A DNA stretch of 64,000 nucleotides, from assembly GCF_004764705.1 (NCBI RefSeq), contig NZ_SHLX01000007.1:246763-310762 (forward strand). The letters run 5' to 3'. Shown here in pieces: positions 1-8,756 of the stretch. The stretch comes from Paenibacillus cymbidii (GTDB lineage Bacteria > Bacillota > Bacilli > Paenibacillales > NBRC-103111). The stretch's first letter is position 1; each line of letters begins with the position of its first letter. The translations under genes were made by a program, and so were the position numbers. Below the pieces are notes generated by a model. The model worked only from the letters and a program-made list of their open reading frames with translations. It did no database searches and had not been told where the DNA came from.

Positions 1-669
1 ATCGTCCGCGCTTACGGCGTCACGATTTTCGTCACCGTCGTCGGCACGGCGCTCAGCCTGCTGATCTCGTCGCTCCTTGCCTACGTGCTGTCGCGCAAGG
101 ATTTCAAATTCCGCGGCGCCTTTTCGTTCTACGTGTTTTTTACAATGCTGTTTAACGGCGGCCTTGTGCCGACCTATCTCGTCATGACCAAGATGCTGCA
201 TCTGGGCAACAGCGTCTGGGCGCTGATCGTTCCGTATTTGGTGATGCCGTTTTTCGTGCTGCTGCTGCGCACCTATTTTACCGAAATTCCCGATTCCCTG
301 ATTGAATGCGCCAAGATCGAAGGCGCCGGGGAAATTCGCATCTTCCGCTCGGTCATCTTGCCGCTGTCGCTTCCGGCGCTGGCCACAGTGGGGCTGTTCA
401 TCATCCTGATGTACTGGAACGACTGGTTCCTCGCCCTGCTGTACGTATCCGGCAAATCGAGCCTGTACCCGCTGCAATATTTGTTGTACGCCGTCATGGA
501 GAACCTCAACATGATCAAGGCGATGCCGATGGCGGCCAACGTCGTCATGCCCGGCGAAACGGCGCGAATGGCCATGGCCGTGCTGGCGACCGGACCGATC
601 ATGTTTGCGTTCCTGTTCGTGCAGCGCTTCTTCGTCAAAGGCTTGACGCTTGGTTCCATCAAAGGGTAA
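1..669 (+). CDS. Carbohydrate ABC transporter permease, LplC/MalG type (5' end cut by window)
   Basis: The reading frame is open from base 1, so the true start lies left of the window; the GTG at 85 is only an internal codon. The visible part has several hydrophobic segments, the NGGLVPTYLV stretch and an EAA-like cytoplasmic loop (residues such as IECAKIEGAGE followed by PLSLPALATVG). It ends FFVKGLTLGSIKG, the usual ending of LplC-type permeases, and the other two LplC proteins here end almost the same way. It should be one of two membrane subunits of a sugar or oligosaccharide importer. The binding-protein gene follows about 95 bases downstream on the same strand. The substrate cannot be read from sequence. 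Confidence 0.93.
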   Translation: MVRAYGVTIFVTVVGTALSLLISSLLAYVLSRKDFKFRGAFSFYVFFTMLFNGGLVPTYLVMTKMLHLGNSVWALIVPYLVMPFFVLLLRTYFTEIPDSLIECAKIEGAGEIRIFRSVILPLSLPALATVGLFIILMYWNDWFLALLYVSGKSSLYPLQYLLYAVMENLNMIKAMPMAANVVMPGETARMAMAVLATGPIMFAFLFVQRFFVKGLTLGSIKG

Positions 670-764
670 GACCGCTTACTTCCGGTGACAATTCGGTACC
701 GCGGACCGATTGCACATATACAGAGCAGGAACACGATGATCGATCAAACGGGGAGGAAATGCAA

Positions 765-2372
765 GTGAACAAACGGATCGCTTCAACGCGCGTCGCAATC
801 GCTTCAGTCGTGGCGCTTTCGCTTCTGTTGTCGGCTTGTTCCAAAAATGAATCCAAAGGCAATTCCGCTTCATCTTCGCCATCACCGTCGGCTTCGGCCG
901 CGGGCAGCGCCAAACCGAGCGACAGCGGCAAAAAGACCGACTTGCCGCCGGTCGAACTCAGCTGGTATTTGCCGATCAGCCCGCAGAAGGACACCGCGCT
1001 GGTCGAAGCGGAAATCAACAAGTATTTGAAGGACAAAATCAACGCCACCATCAAGCTCAACTTTATCGATTTTGGCGCTTACGAATCCAAAATGAACACG
1101 ATGACCGCCACCGGCGAAGTATTCGACATGGCGTGGACCGCCAACTGGGGCTTTGACTTTACCCGCGCCGTCGCCAAAGGCTCTTTTGCCGAAATGGACG
1201 AATTGCTGCCGAAATATGCCCCCGAGCTGAACAAGAAGCTGGAAAAGTATTGGAACGCAATCAAAATCGACAACAAAATTTACGGCATCCCGTTCAACCT
1301 GACGACCGTGCCGCAAGCGCAAGGCGTGGTGCTGTTCAAGGATCTTGTCGACAAGTACAAGTTCGATACGTCCAAGGTGAAAAGCTTGCGCGATCTGGAG
1401 CCGTTCTATGACGCGGTGCTCAAAAACGAAAAAGACGTAACTGCGATCGGCACCGACAACACGCACGGCGGTTCATTCGTCAATCTATTCAGCCCGACGT
1501 GGCTGCAGGAAGGCGCGTTCAATACGGTCGGCATCATTCGTCTGGACGATCCGAATCTGAAAATTGTCAACCAGTACGATCAACCGGAAGTGAAAGAAGC
1601 GCTCAAAGTCGCCCGCGACTGGTACCAGAAGGGCTACTTCAAAAAAGACGTGCTAGCGATCAAAGATCCGGAGCAGGATTTTATCGCCGGCAAATACGCC
1701 TCCAACTTCGCCGGCGTTGCGCCCGGCTGGGATGCCGGCATGGGCTCCCGCTGGAAGCATCCGCTCGTTCAGGTGTATTGGGAGAACCGCGAACAGAAGC
1801 CGCTGGCGACGTCGACCGGCCTGCTCTCCTCGATGACGGCGATCAGCAAAACATCGAAAAACAAAGAACGCGCAATGATGTTCCTCAATCTCGTCAACAC
1901 CGATCCGGTGCTTTACAACCTGCTTGGCTTCGGCATCGAAGGCAAGCATTACAAAATCATCAAAAAGGTCGGCGACCGTCCCGACCAGGTGCTTGTCGGC
2001 GACCCGGACGGCGTCGATCCGAAGGCGAACGGTTACTCGCACCAGTTGGAATGGATGTTCGGCGATCCGTGGAACGCGTACCAACGCAGCGAAGCAAGCC
2101 TCGGCGTGTCGAAGCTGCAGCAGGATTGGCTGGCCAAGGCGCAAGTTTCGCCGATCTTCGGCTGGAACTTCAACGGCGAGAAAGTCGCCGACAAACTGGC
2201 TACCGTAGCGACCGTCGTGTCGCAATACTGGATTCCGCTCAGCATCGGCGCCGTCGATCCGGACGTCGAGCTGCCAAAATTCCTCGAGAAGCTGAAAAAT
2301 GCCGGCGCTGACGCCATCATCGCCGAGAAGCAGAAACAGCTTGATGCGTGGAAGGCGACGCAGAAGAAGTAA
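765..2372 (+). CDS. Extracellular solute-binding lipoprotein of a sugar ABC importer
   Basis: This is a secreted lipoprotein of about 535 residues. A basic N-terminus and hydrophobic stretch lead to the lipobox LLSAC, followed by a Ser/Pro/Ala-rich linker and a long alpha/beta binding-protein domain. The frame is open much further upstream, but GGGAGG at 751-756 lies too close to the ATG at 759 and is well placed for the GTG at 765, so GTG was chosen. It follows the LplC-type permease and probably delivers its substrate. A strong terminator lies just downstream. The family is large and the ligand is unknown; the length fits the long LplA-like binding proteins. Confidence 0.92.
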   Translation: MNKRIASTRVAIASVVALSLLLSACSKNESKGNSASSSPSPSASAAGSAKPSDSGKKTDLPPVELSWYLPISPQKDTALVEAEINKYLKDKINATIKLNFIDFGAYESKMNTMTATGEVFDMAWTANWGFDFTRAVAKGSFAEMDELLPKYAPELNKKLEKYWNAIKIDNKIYGIPFNLTTVPQAQGVVLFKDLVDKYKFDTSKVKSLRDLEPFYDAVLKNEKDVTAIGTDNTHGGSFVNLFSPTWLQEGAFNTVGIIRLDDPNLKIVNQYDQPEVKEALKVARDWYQKGYFKKDVLAIKDPEQDFIAGKYASNFAGVAPGWDAGMGSRWKHPLVQVYWENREQKPLATSTGLLSSMTAISKTSKNKERAMMFLNLVNTDPVLYNLLGFGIEGKHYKIIKKVGDRPDQVLVGDPDGVDPKANGYSHQLEWMFGDPWNAYQRSEASLGVSKLQQDWLAKAQVSPIFGWNFNGEKVADKLATVATVVSQYWIPLSIGAVDPDVELPKFLEKLKNAGADAIIAEKQKQLDAWKATQKK

Positions 2373-2406
2373 AGCTTGGTGCGGCGTAGCATCATAATAT
2401 TACTTG

Positions 2407-2446
2407 AAATGGCGGTGCGGGGACTTTCCCTGCACCGCCATTTTTC
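2407..2446 (+). terminator. Rho-independent terminator after the first binding-protein gene
   Basis: A 12-base stem (AAATGGCGGTGC pairing with GCACCGCCATTT) closes a short GC loop and continues into a T run. It separates the binding-protein gene from the regulator that follows. Confidence 0.88.
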
Positions 2447-2491
2447 AACCGTGCGCCGCGGCTTCTTTGGTTTCGCATCAGGATTGCGATG

Positions 2492-2500
2492 TGGTACAAT
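2492..2500 (+). promoter_or_regulatory. Extended -10 promoter element for the YesN-like regulator
   Basis: TGGTACAAT matches an extended -10 element (TGn followed by TACAAT) about 35 bases before the chosen start. No convincing -35 box is visible at the proper distance, which is common with extended -10 promoters. With the terminator upstream, it suggests the regulator is transcribed on its own. Confidence 0.5.
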
Positions 2501-2536
2501 AGCCCGTGAACAATGACTATCGCCGAGGTGATTCGG

Positions 2537-4867
2537 ATGCTCATGCGCGGGAAGCCTAACAAAAGCAATGTATTCAAGCGCTTCCTTGTCTCTTTTTTGT
2601 TCACGCTGATCATCCCGATCGTACTGTCGAGCTTTACCTACTACGAAGCGGTTCAAATCGTCGAAACGCAGTCCCGCGAAGCCAAGCTGTACGTGTTGGA
2701 ACAGGCCCGGGATACGCTTGACAAGCAATGGGCCGATATGGACGAGGCGGCGATCAAGCTGTCCTTCGACTCCCGTCTGATGGGTCTTTATCACTTGCAG
2801 GCGCCGCTCGGCAACTCCCCCGCCCTCTTCGATATCTGGAATTACTATAAAGACTTTCGTTCTTCGGCTGTTATGGGAAGCGCATTCACGAATACGTTTT
2901 TCGTTGTGTTGAAGAATAGCGACCTTGTATTCTCCAAAGAACAGACGACCGACTCTTCGAAAACGTTTTATCAAGACTCCTTTCAGTACGACGGCATGTC
3001 GTACGAGGAGTGGCACGCGCTTCTGTTCGACCGGCCGCACTTCCGCGATGTGCTATCGTCCCGGAACGCCCGTCTGAACGGAGATGAGAAGTCCGTCATC
3101 ACGTACATGACCTCGCTGCCGCTTGGCACGAACCAGGAAATACAAGCCGTAGTAGTGTTCGCGATTGAAGGCAACGATATGATGAAGCTCGTCGGAATCG
3201 GCGAGGCGGAGGAAGCCGACGGTCATACGTTTGCTATCCTGGATAATACGGGGGAAGTCGTCGCCGGAAACAAGGACGTGCCCATTCCGGCACAAATCCG
3301 AGGCGCGGCCGATCGGCATGGCCATCTGCATGCGTCAATTGACGGAAAAGATCATCTCTTCGTCTACACCCGATCGGCATACAACAACTGGACTTATGTC
3401 GCCTCCTTGCCGATCGAACAAGTGATGGGCAAGGTGTATTACATCCGCACGATCGCTTGGTCCGTCGCCGCCGCGACGCTCGTCGTCGGCATTATCATTT
3501 CGTTGTGGATGGCCTATCGCCACTCCAAGCCGTGGAAAGACATTGTCACGGTGCTGAAAGCGTTCTGGAGCAGCGACCAGCCCGGAAGCAAACCGGAGCA
3601 GCCCGACAAGCCGAATGAGGTCGATTATTTGCAGACGAGCATCACCCGGTTGATCGATAACAACCAGTCGCTGCGGCAAATGCTGCAGCGACAGGCGGAT
3701 ACGCTCAAGAACGTGTTCATTGAGCGCCTGTTCAAGGGCGAGTTCGAGGACCGCGCACAGATGCATGCGATGTTGGCATACGCAGGTCTCGATATGCAAG
3801 GGTCCGGCTTTGTCATTGCCATACTTCGCATCTACAAGCATAACGAAGCGCTCGATACCGAGAGCCTGGAAGAATTGAACATCCTCCGGACGTTGATGGA
3901 AGGAATCATTCGCGAACACCTCCGGGAGAGCGGATATATTCACACGATGCACGAGAATGAACTGGCGATCCTGATTCGATCGAACACAACGGACAAGACG
4001 GCGTTTGTCGCTGTCCTGGACGACCTCTTCCTCAGGATTAACCGGGACGTCAAAAAGCGGTACGTGATCGTACCGATGATCGGCATCGGCGGCATCTACG
4101 ATGACCTGCTCGAGGTGCACTACTCGTTCCAGGAGGCGAAGCTGGCCGTCAGCAGCGGCATAACGGCGGGCGGCGACGAGCTGGCTCCCGTGTGGCATGC
4201 CCGGATGGTCAAGGAGCAGACGAGCTATTATTACCCGACGGAAGTGGAAATCCGCCTCATGAATGTGATCAAGGCGGGAAATGCCGCGGAGCTGGCGCAT
4301 ATTTTGCGGCATCTGCATGACGAGAACTTCGTGACCCGGACGTTGTCCGCCGTTTCGAAGCAGTACCTTCTCGGCGAACTGCAAGCGACGGAGCGCAAGC
4401 TGACGGATGATATCGGCCGCAACGGCATCATGGAAGCGAACGATTCGAGACCCGCCCCGGACTTGCCCGGTGTCGATCCCATTCTGCAGGATATTTTCGT
4501 TCAATTCCAATCCCTTTGCCGCTCGAGCGAAAGGAACAAGAAGAGCCGGAATACGCAGCTCATGGACAAGATCGTGGCCCATATCAACGAACATTTTCAA
4601 GACGCGAATCTCAGCTTGTACGCTATCGCTTCCCACTTTAATTTGTCGGAATCGTATTTGTCGCAGTTTTTCAAGGAGCAATCCGGGGAAACGTTCAGCT
4701 CATACTTGGAGCAACTCCGCATCTCGCTTGCATGCCGGCTGATTGCGCAAGGCTCGTTATCCATCGACAATATCGCGGTGCAGGCCGGCTACAACAGCAC
4801 GCCTTCATTCCGGCGCGCGTTCAAAAGGACGATGGGGGTGTCTCCATCGTCCTACAAGGAACTGTAA
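2537..4867 (+). CDS. Transmembrane AraC-family response regulator (YesN-like, extracellular sensor)
   Basis: One-piece membrane sensor and transcription factor of about 776 residues. TM1 is near residues 12-35, followed by an extracellular Cache-like sensor region. TM2 lies near 300-325 and is followed by a linker and a central regulatory region. The C-terminal 100 residues form a two-helix-turn-helix AraC domain (LSLYAIASHFNLSESYLSQF and the GYNSTPSFRRAFKR signature). The ATG at 2513 lacks a ribosome site; the ATG at 2537 has CGAGGTG six bases upstream and was preferred. The gene lies between two sugar importers and converges with the second, ending six bases from it. It probably senses an extracellular sugar or a loaded binding protein; which importer it controls is unknown. 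Confidence 0.9.
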   Translation: MLMRGKPNKSNVFKRFLVSFLFTLIIPIVLSSFTYYEAVQIVETQSREAKLYVLEQARDTLDKQWADMDEAAIKLSFDSRLMGLYHLQAPLGNSPALFDIWNYYKDFRSSAVMGSAFTNTFFVVLKNSDLVFSKEQTTDSSKTFYQDSFQYDGMSYEEWHALLFDRPHFRDVLSSRNARLNGDEKSVITYMTSLPLGTNQEIQAVVVFAIEGNDMMKLVGIGEAEEADGHTFAILDNTGEVVAGNKDVPIPAQIRGAADRHGHLHASIDGKDHLFVYTRSAYNNWTYVASLPIEQVMGKVYYIRTIAWSVAAATLVVGIIISLWMAYRHSKPWKDIVTVLKAFWSSDQPGSKPEQPDKPNEVDYLQTSITRLIDNNQSLRQMLQRQADTLKNVFIERLFKGEFEDRAQMHAMLAYAGLDMQGSGFVIAILRIYKHNEALDTESLEELNILRTLMEGIIREHLRESGYIHTMHENELAILIRSNTTDKTAFVAVLDDLFLRINRDVKKRYVIVPMIGIGGIYDDLLEVHYSFQEAKLAVSSGITAGGDELAPVWHARMVKEQTSYYYPTEVEIRLMNVIKAGNAAELAHILRHLHDENFVTRTLSAVSKQYLLGELQATERKLTDDIGRNGIMEANDSRPAPDLPGVDPILQDIFVQFQSLCRSSERNKKSRNTQLMDKIVAHINEHFQDANLSLYAIASHFNLSESYLSQFFKEQSGETFSSYLEQLRISLACRLIAQGSLSIDNIAVQAGYNSTPSFRRAFKRTMGVSPSSYKEL

Positions 4868-4873
4868 GGCTGC

Positions 4874-6505
4874 CTATTGATTCGCCTTGTTGTAGGCGTC
4901 CGTCCGCAGCTTCACCACTTCCGGCAGCCCGGCTTTATTGGCGGCGTCCATGAACTTCTTCCAATCCGCATCGTTTGCCGGATCGAGCGCCCCGGTGATG
5001 AATTTCAGCCAGTACTCGTCGCGCACGCCGTTGAGCGTCGTTTCGAGTCCGACCAGTTTCTTCCGGTCGGCGTCGCTGAATTGGAAGATCGGCTCGATCG
5101 GCCCATAATAGCCCGGTTTGCCCGGAATAATCGTGCTCATCTCCAGCTTCGCTTTGTTGAAGGTTTGGTCGAATGACTTGAATGGCGTAATGAAGCCGCC
5201 GAGCCCGATCACCCCGATATTGATGCCGTAATTCGACAGCTTGTCTCCTTGCGCCTGAACCGGCGTGCTCATCGTCGGCAGGAATGTCGGGACGCCGTCC
5301 TTCATCTCGTACGTAACCCCTTGCTTGCCATACGTGTACCAGAGCTGTCCTTCATCCGAGACGGCCCAGTTCAAATAATCCAGCAAACGGTCGACCTTCT
5401 CCTGGCTGGTCCCTTTTTTGATTGCCGGTCCCCAGAACGAATAATACGCTTCCTTCTTGTAAATCGTTTTCTTCGGGTCGCTGGACGGATGTTCGTAATT
5501 GTCGACCCACGCCCATTTGACTTCCGGAGCGGAAGCCTTCTGCAGGCCGTCCATATACGAAGGATCGTTGATCGTCTGGGCGATGAGGTGATTGCCTTGG
5601 GCGATCAGTTTGTTCGTCTGGTCGGCTGTGGCCGTGGCGAAATCTTTGATCAACAAACCGTTTTTGTACATTTTGTTAAGAAAAACGAGAATGTCGCGAC
5701 TTTGATCGGTAGCAAGCGGATAGGCATAGAACTGTTTGGTGACCGGATCTGCGTACGAATTCCAGTTCAGCAGCAAGTCAGGGAAGCCGAACATTTGGAA
5801 AAACGTGCTGATCGCCCATAACGGAGTCGACGTGTTGCCTGGCGATACGAACGGAACCAATCCGGTTTTGTCCTTGAGCGTCTTGAGCGTGTCGATCATT
5901 TCATCCGGCGTTTTCGGGAATTTCAGCCCGTATTTGTCGAACAAATCCTTGCGATATTGCCATGCCGTCTGAACCGGAATCGACCGCTTGTTTGGCAAGA
6001 AGTACAGCTTGCCGTCGGAGAAGCGCGTCGACTTGAATACCGTATTCCATTCCTCTTCGCTCCAGATTTTCAAATAGTTCGGCAGCTTTTGCTTGATTTC
6101 GTCCAATTCGAAAGGGCGCAGGTAGCCGGCCGACATCCACTCGACCGATTTCCACTGATCGCGGGAATAAGGGATGAACTCGGGGCCGTCTCCGGTGGAG
6201 AACAGCAAAGTCGTTTTGGTCGGCCAGTCGTTGCGGCTGTAATCCTCCGCTTTGAACACCAGATTGAATTTCTCTTTCAGCATTTTGGCTTCCAAATCAT
6301 CTTTCACGCTCGTGGCGTCCAGTATCGCTCTGGACACCGTAATCGTCAATTCCTTGTCGTATTTGGAAGCTGGCTTCGCGCTTGCGCTTGCGGCAGGTGC
6401 CGCAGATGGCGAAGTCGACGGCTTGTCGCTGCTTTTGGTGCAGCCGAATACGAGAGTAAGCGGCAAGACGGTCGTCATGGCAAGCGTTATTCGTTTGTTC
6501 CACAT
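4874..6505 (-). CDS. Extracellular solute-binding lipoprotein of importer B
   Basis: A lipoprotein of 543 residues with a signal sequence and a lipobox ending VFGC, then a Ser/Ala/Pro linker and a long family 1-type binding domain. AAGGGGG sits upstream of the ATG. It is the last gene of an LplB-LplC-binding-protein operon, starting 27 bases after the LplC permease stop. Its 3' end nearly touches the 3' end of the convergent AraC gene and no clear terminator separates them, so read-through antisense transcription is possible. Ligand unknown; an oligosaccharide is likely by family. Confidence 0.92.
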   Translation of the reverse strand: MWNKRITLAMTTVLPLTLVFGCTKSSDKPSTSPSAAPAASASAKPASKYDKELTITVSRAILDATSVKDDLEAKMLKEKFNLVFKAEDYSRNDWPTKTTLLFSTGDGPEFIPYSRDQWKSVEWMSAGYLRPFELDEIKQKLPNYLKIWSEEEWNTVFKSTRFSDGKLYFLPNKRSIPVQTAWQYRKDLFDKYGLKFPKTPDEMIDTLKTLKDKTGLVPFVSPGNTSTPLWAISTFFQMFGFPDLLLNWNSYADPVTKQFYAYPLATDQSRDILVFLNKMYKNGLLIKDFATATADQTNKLIAQGNHLIAQTINDPSYMDGLQKASAPEVKWAWVDNYEHPSSDPKKTIYKKEAYYSFWGPAIKKGTSQEKVDRLLDYLNWAVSDEGQLWYTYGKQGVTYEMKDGVPTFLPTMSTPVQAQGDKLSNYGINIGVIGLGGFITPFKSFDQTFNKAKLEMSTIIPGKPGYYGPIEPIFQFSDADRKKLVGLETTLNGVRDEYWLKFITGALDPANDADWKKFMDAANKAGLPEVVKLRTDAYNKANQ

Positions 6506-6532
6506 GCTGAATCCCCCTTGGTTTGTATGCTT

Positions 6533-7423
6533 TCACCCTTTTAACGAACCGATCATGACGCCCTTGACAAAATATTTCTGAATGAACGGATACAACATCA
6601 TCATCGGGCCGATCGACACGAACAACGTGGCGTATTTAATCGATGTGACGTCCGTGGTGGCCATTTCGCTGGCCGACGCCTCGCCGGCCTTGATCGACTG
6701 CATGAGCAGTTCCGAGCGGATAATGATCTGGCGCAGGACCATCTGCAGCGGGTATTTGTTCGTATCCTTCAAGTACAGCAGCGAGGAAAACCAGGCGTTC
6801 CAATAGTTCACCGCGTAAAAGAGACCGATCGTGACCAGCGCCGCCATCGACAATGGCAATGTAATGCGCAGAAAAATGACAAGGTCGTTGGCTCCGTCCA
6901 GGTAAGCGGATTCATTCAGTTCTTCGGGAATCGCCTGGAAGTAGGAGCGCATGATGATCAAATAATAAGTGGACACCGCCGTCGGCAAAACGATGGCCCA
7001 AAGCGAATTGTACAACCCCAGATTTTTGATGAGCAGGAAGTTGGCGATTATCCCGCCGTTGAAATACATCGTGATGAGCACGAACACCATGTAGAAGCGC
7101 CGCAACGTCAATCGTTTCCGCGAGAGAGCGTAAGCGAGCGAAGTCGTGAGCAGCATGCTGATCGCCGTGCCAAGCGTCGTATAAACAACCGAGTTCAGGA
7201 AGGAGCGCGGAACCGTGCCGGCATTCCAGATCAGACGGTATGCCTTCAGTGTAACATCAACCGGCACAATCGACACCTTGCCGAGGTTGTAGGCGGTCGG
7301 ACTGCTGAGCGATGCGGACAATACATAAAGCACCGGGTAGATTGTTGCGATCAGCACCAGAACCATCGCCACATGCACGACAATATCCAGCAGCTTCGAC
7401 GATAGCGATCGATCGAGGATCAT
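6533..7423 (-). CDS. Carbohydrate ABC transporter permease, LplC type (importer B)
   Basis: Integral membrane subunit of 296 residues with six predicted hydrophobic segments, an EAA-loop region (ELNESAYLDGANDLVIF then LPLSMAALVTIG) and the typical C-terminus FFVKGVMIGSLKG. AAGGAGGTGAATCC places a near-ideal ribosome site before the ATG. It follows the LplB-like permease by about 33 bases and precedes the binding protein. No ATPase gene is present; MsmX-type shared ATPases usually serve such importers, which is known of the family and not seen here. Confidence 0.93.
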   Translation of the reverse strand: MILDRSLSSKLLDIVVHVAMVLVLIATIYPVLYVLSASLSSPTAYNLGKVSIVPVDVTLKAYRLIWNAGTVPRSFLNSVVYTTLGTAISMLLTTSLAYALSRKRLTLRRFYMVFVLITMYFNGGIIANFLLIKNLGLYNSLWAIVLPTAVSTYYLIIMRSYFQAIPEELNESAYLDGANDLVIFLRITLPLSMAALVTIGLFYAVNYWNAWFSSLLYLKDTNKYPLQMVLRQIIIRSELLMQSIKAGEASASEMATTDVTSIKYATLFVSIGPMMMLYPFIQKYFVKGVMIGSLKG

Positions 7424-7456
7424 GGATTCACCTCCTTGACTTGGCGTTGAATTCCC

Positions 7457-8419
7457 CTAGAACAGGCTGTTGTCGGTCGTCTTCCTGACGATCCAGTTGG
7501 CGCTGAGCAACAGCCCGATATTGATCAGCGAGTTAAAAAATCCGACCGCCGTCGCGAAACTGTATTCGCCGAACTCAAGACCGCGCCGATACACGAAAGT
7601 GCTGATGACATCCGATACCTCGTACGTGATGGGAGACTGCATGAGCAGCACCTTGTCTGCACCGAGCGACATCATTTTGCCGATCTGGAGCAGCAGCATA
7701 ATCATGATGGTAGGCTGAATCGCGGGCAAAGTGATGTGCCAGATCATCTTCACGCGATTGGCTCCGTCGAGCGAGGCGGACTCGTACATATCCGGGTTAA
7801 CGTTCGTCAGAGCGGCCAAATAAATAATGGCGCCCCAGCCAAGCTGCGTCCAAATGTCGGATGCGACGTAGAGCGGCCGAAACCAAGCCGACTGCCCCAT
7901 AAAGTTGATGGGCTCCATATGAAACCATTTCACCAGCAGCATATTAATCGGACCGTCTTGTGGCGAGAGGAACATGAACAACATCCCGACGATCGCCGGC
8001 AGCGAGATGAAATGCGGCAAATAGCTTACCGTCTGCACGAATCGTTTGTAGAACCGGCTTCGTACCTCGTTCAGGAGGATGGCAAACAAGATCTGCAGCG
8101 GAAAAACAAACAATAGCTCCAGAACGCTTAGCAGCAACGTATTGCGAATCACTCGCCAAAAGTACATGTGCTGAAAAAATGCAGCGAACTGATCGAAACC
8201 GACCCAGGGGCTGCTCCATACCCCCTTCATCGGCTGAAAATCTTGAAACGCGATCAGGACACCGTACATCGGAACATAATTGAAAATCAGGTAGAACAGA
8301 ACCCCCGGCAACGCCAATAAATGGAGATACTTGGAGCGCGCCCATCCTTTTTTGACCGCTGCAGTCCAGCCGTTCCGTCCTTTCGCCGGATCATTGACAA
8401 GGGGCGCTGCATGGTTCAA
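7457..8419 (-). CDS. Carbohydrate ABC transporter permease, LplB type (importer B)
   Basis: First gene of the importer B operon, 320 residues, starting with TTG behind AAGGAGAGG. Hydrophobic segments begin near residue 35 (LHLLALPGVLFYLIFNYVPMYGV), and the EAA loop is visible as MYESASLDGANRVKMIWHIT followed by LPAIQPTIMIM. The protein ends TTDNSLF, as usual for LplB-like proteins. It should form the heterodimeric channel with the LplC protein downstream. The upstream region carries no coding sequence and must contain the operon promoter. Confidence 0.93.
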   Translation of the reverse strand: MNHAAPLVNDPAKGRNGWTAAVKKGWARSKYLHLLALPGVLFYLIFNYVPMYGVLIAFQDFQPMKGVWSSPWVGFDQFAAFFQHMYFWRVIRNTLLLSVLELLFVFPLQILFAILLNEVRSRFYKRFVQTVSYLPHFISLPAIVGMLFMFLSPQDGPINMLLVKWFHMEPINFMGQSAWFRPLYVASDIWTQLGWGAIIYLAALTNVNPDMYESASLDGANRVKMIWHITLPAIQPTIMIMLLLQIGKMMSLGADKVLLMQSPITYEVSDVISTFVYRRGLEFGEYSFATAVGFFNSLINIGLLLSANWIVRKTTDNSLF

Positions 8420-8683
8420 TGGCTTCCTCTCCTTTCTTGATTCGTTTCTGTCGCGCCTTCGCCAAAGCCTCCATGCCGCTGCGGCAATGATGGCAGCGTT
8501 TTCGTCGCGCTTCCCCCCCCATCTTACAAAGCCCCCTCCAGGCGCACAAGATACACCTCTTCCGAGGGGAATACGATTCTTTAGAATACCGGTCGTTTCG
8601 TCGCCAATCTAAAAAAACGTATGGTAACCGATGCAAATGAATCTCGCCAATTCATCGTAAAGCTCGGAAACTGCGGCTGCACG
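8420..8683. other. Intergenic region upstream of importer B
   Basis: No gene is supported here. The stretch includes a run of eight C residues (8513-8520) and should contain the minus-strand promoter of importer B. Candidate boxes such as TTGCAT and TTAGAT are poor matches, and no operator stands out. Confidence 0.5.
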
Positions 8684-8722
8684 CAAAAAGAGGCAATGCC
8701 CCGAATTAGGAGCATTGCCTCT
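8684..8722 (-). terminator. Terminator downstream of the yyaL-type gene
   Basis: Read on the minus strand, GAGGCAATGC and GCATTGCCTC form a ten-base stem around a short loop, followed by TTTTTG. It lies about 35 bases beyond the yyaL stop codon. Confidence 0.88.
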
Positions 8723-8756
8723 GTTTCGCTACCTTATTCACTTCGCTGTCACAGCG

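Noticed and set aside
306..764. Upstream extension of the first binding-protein gene
   Set aside because: It overlaps the permease gene in another frame, and the signal peptide and GGGAGG site place the start at 765.
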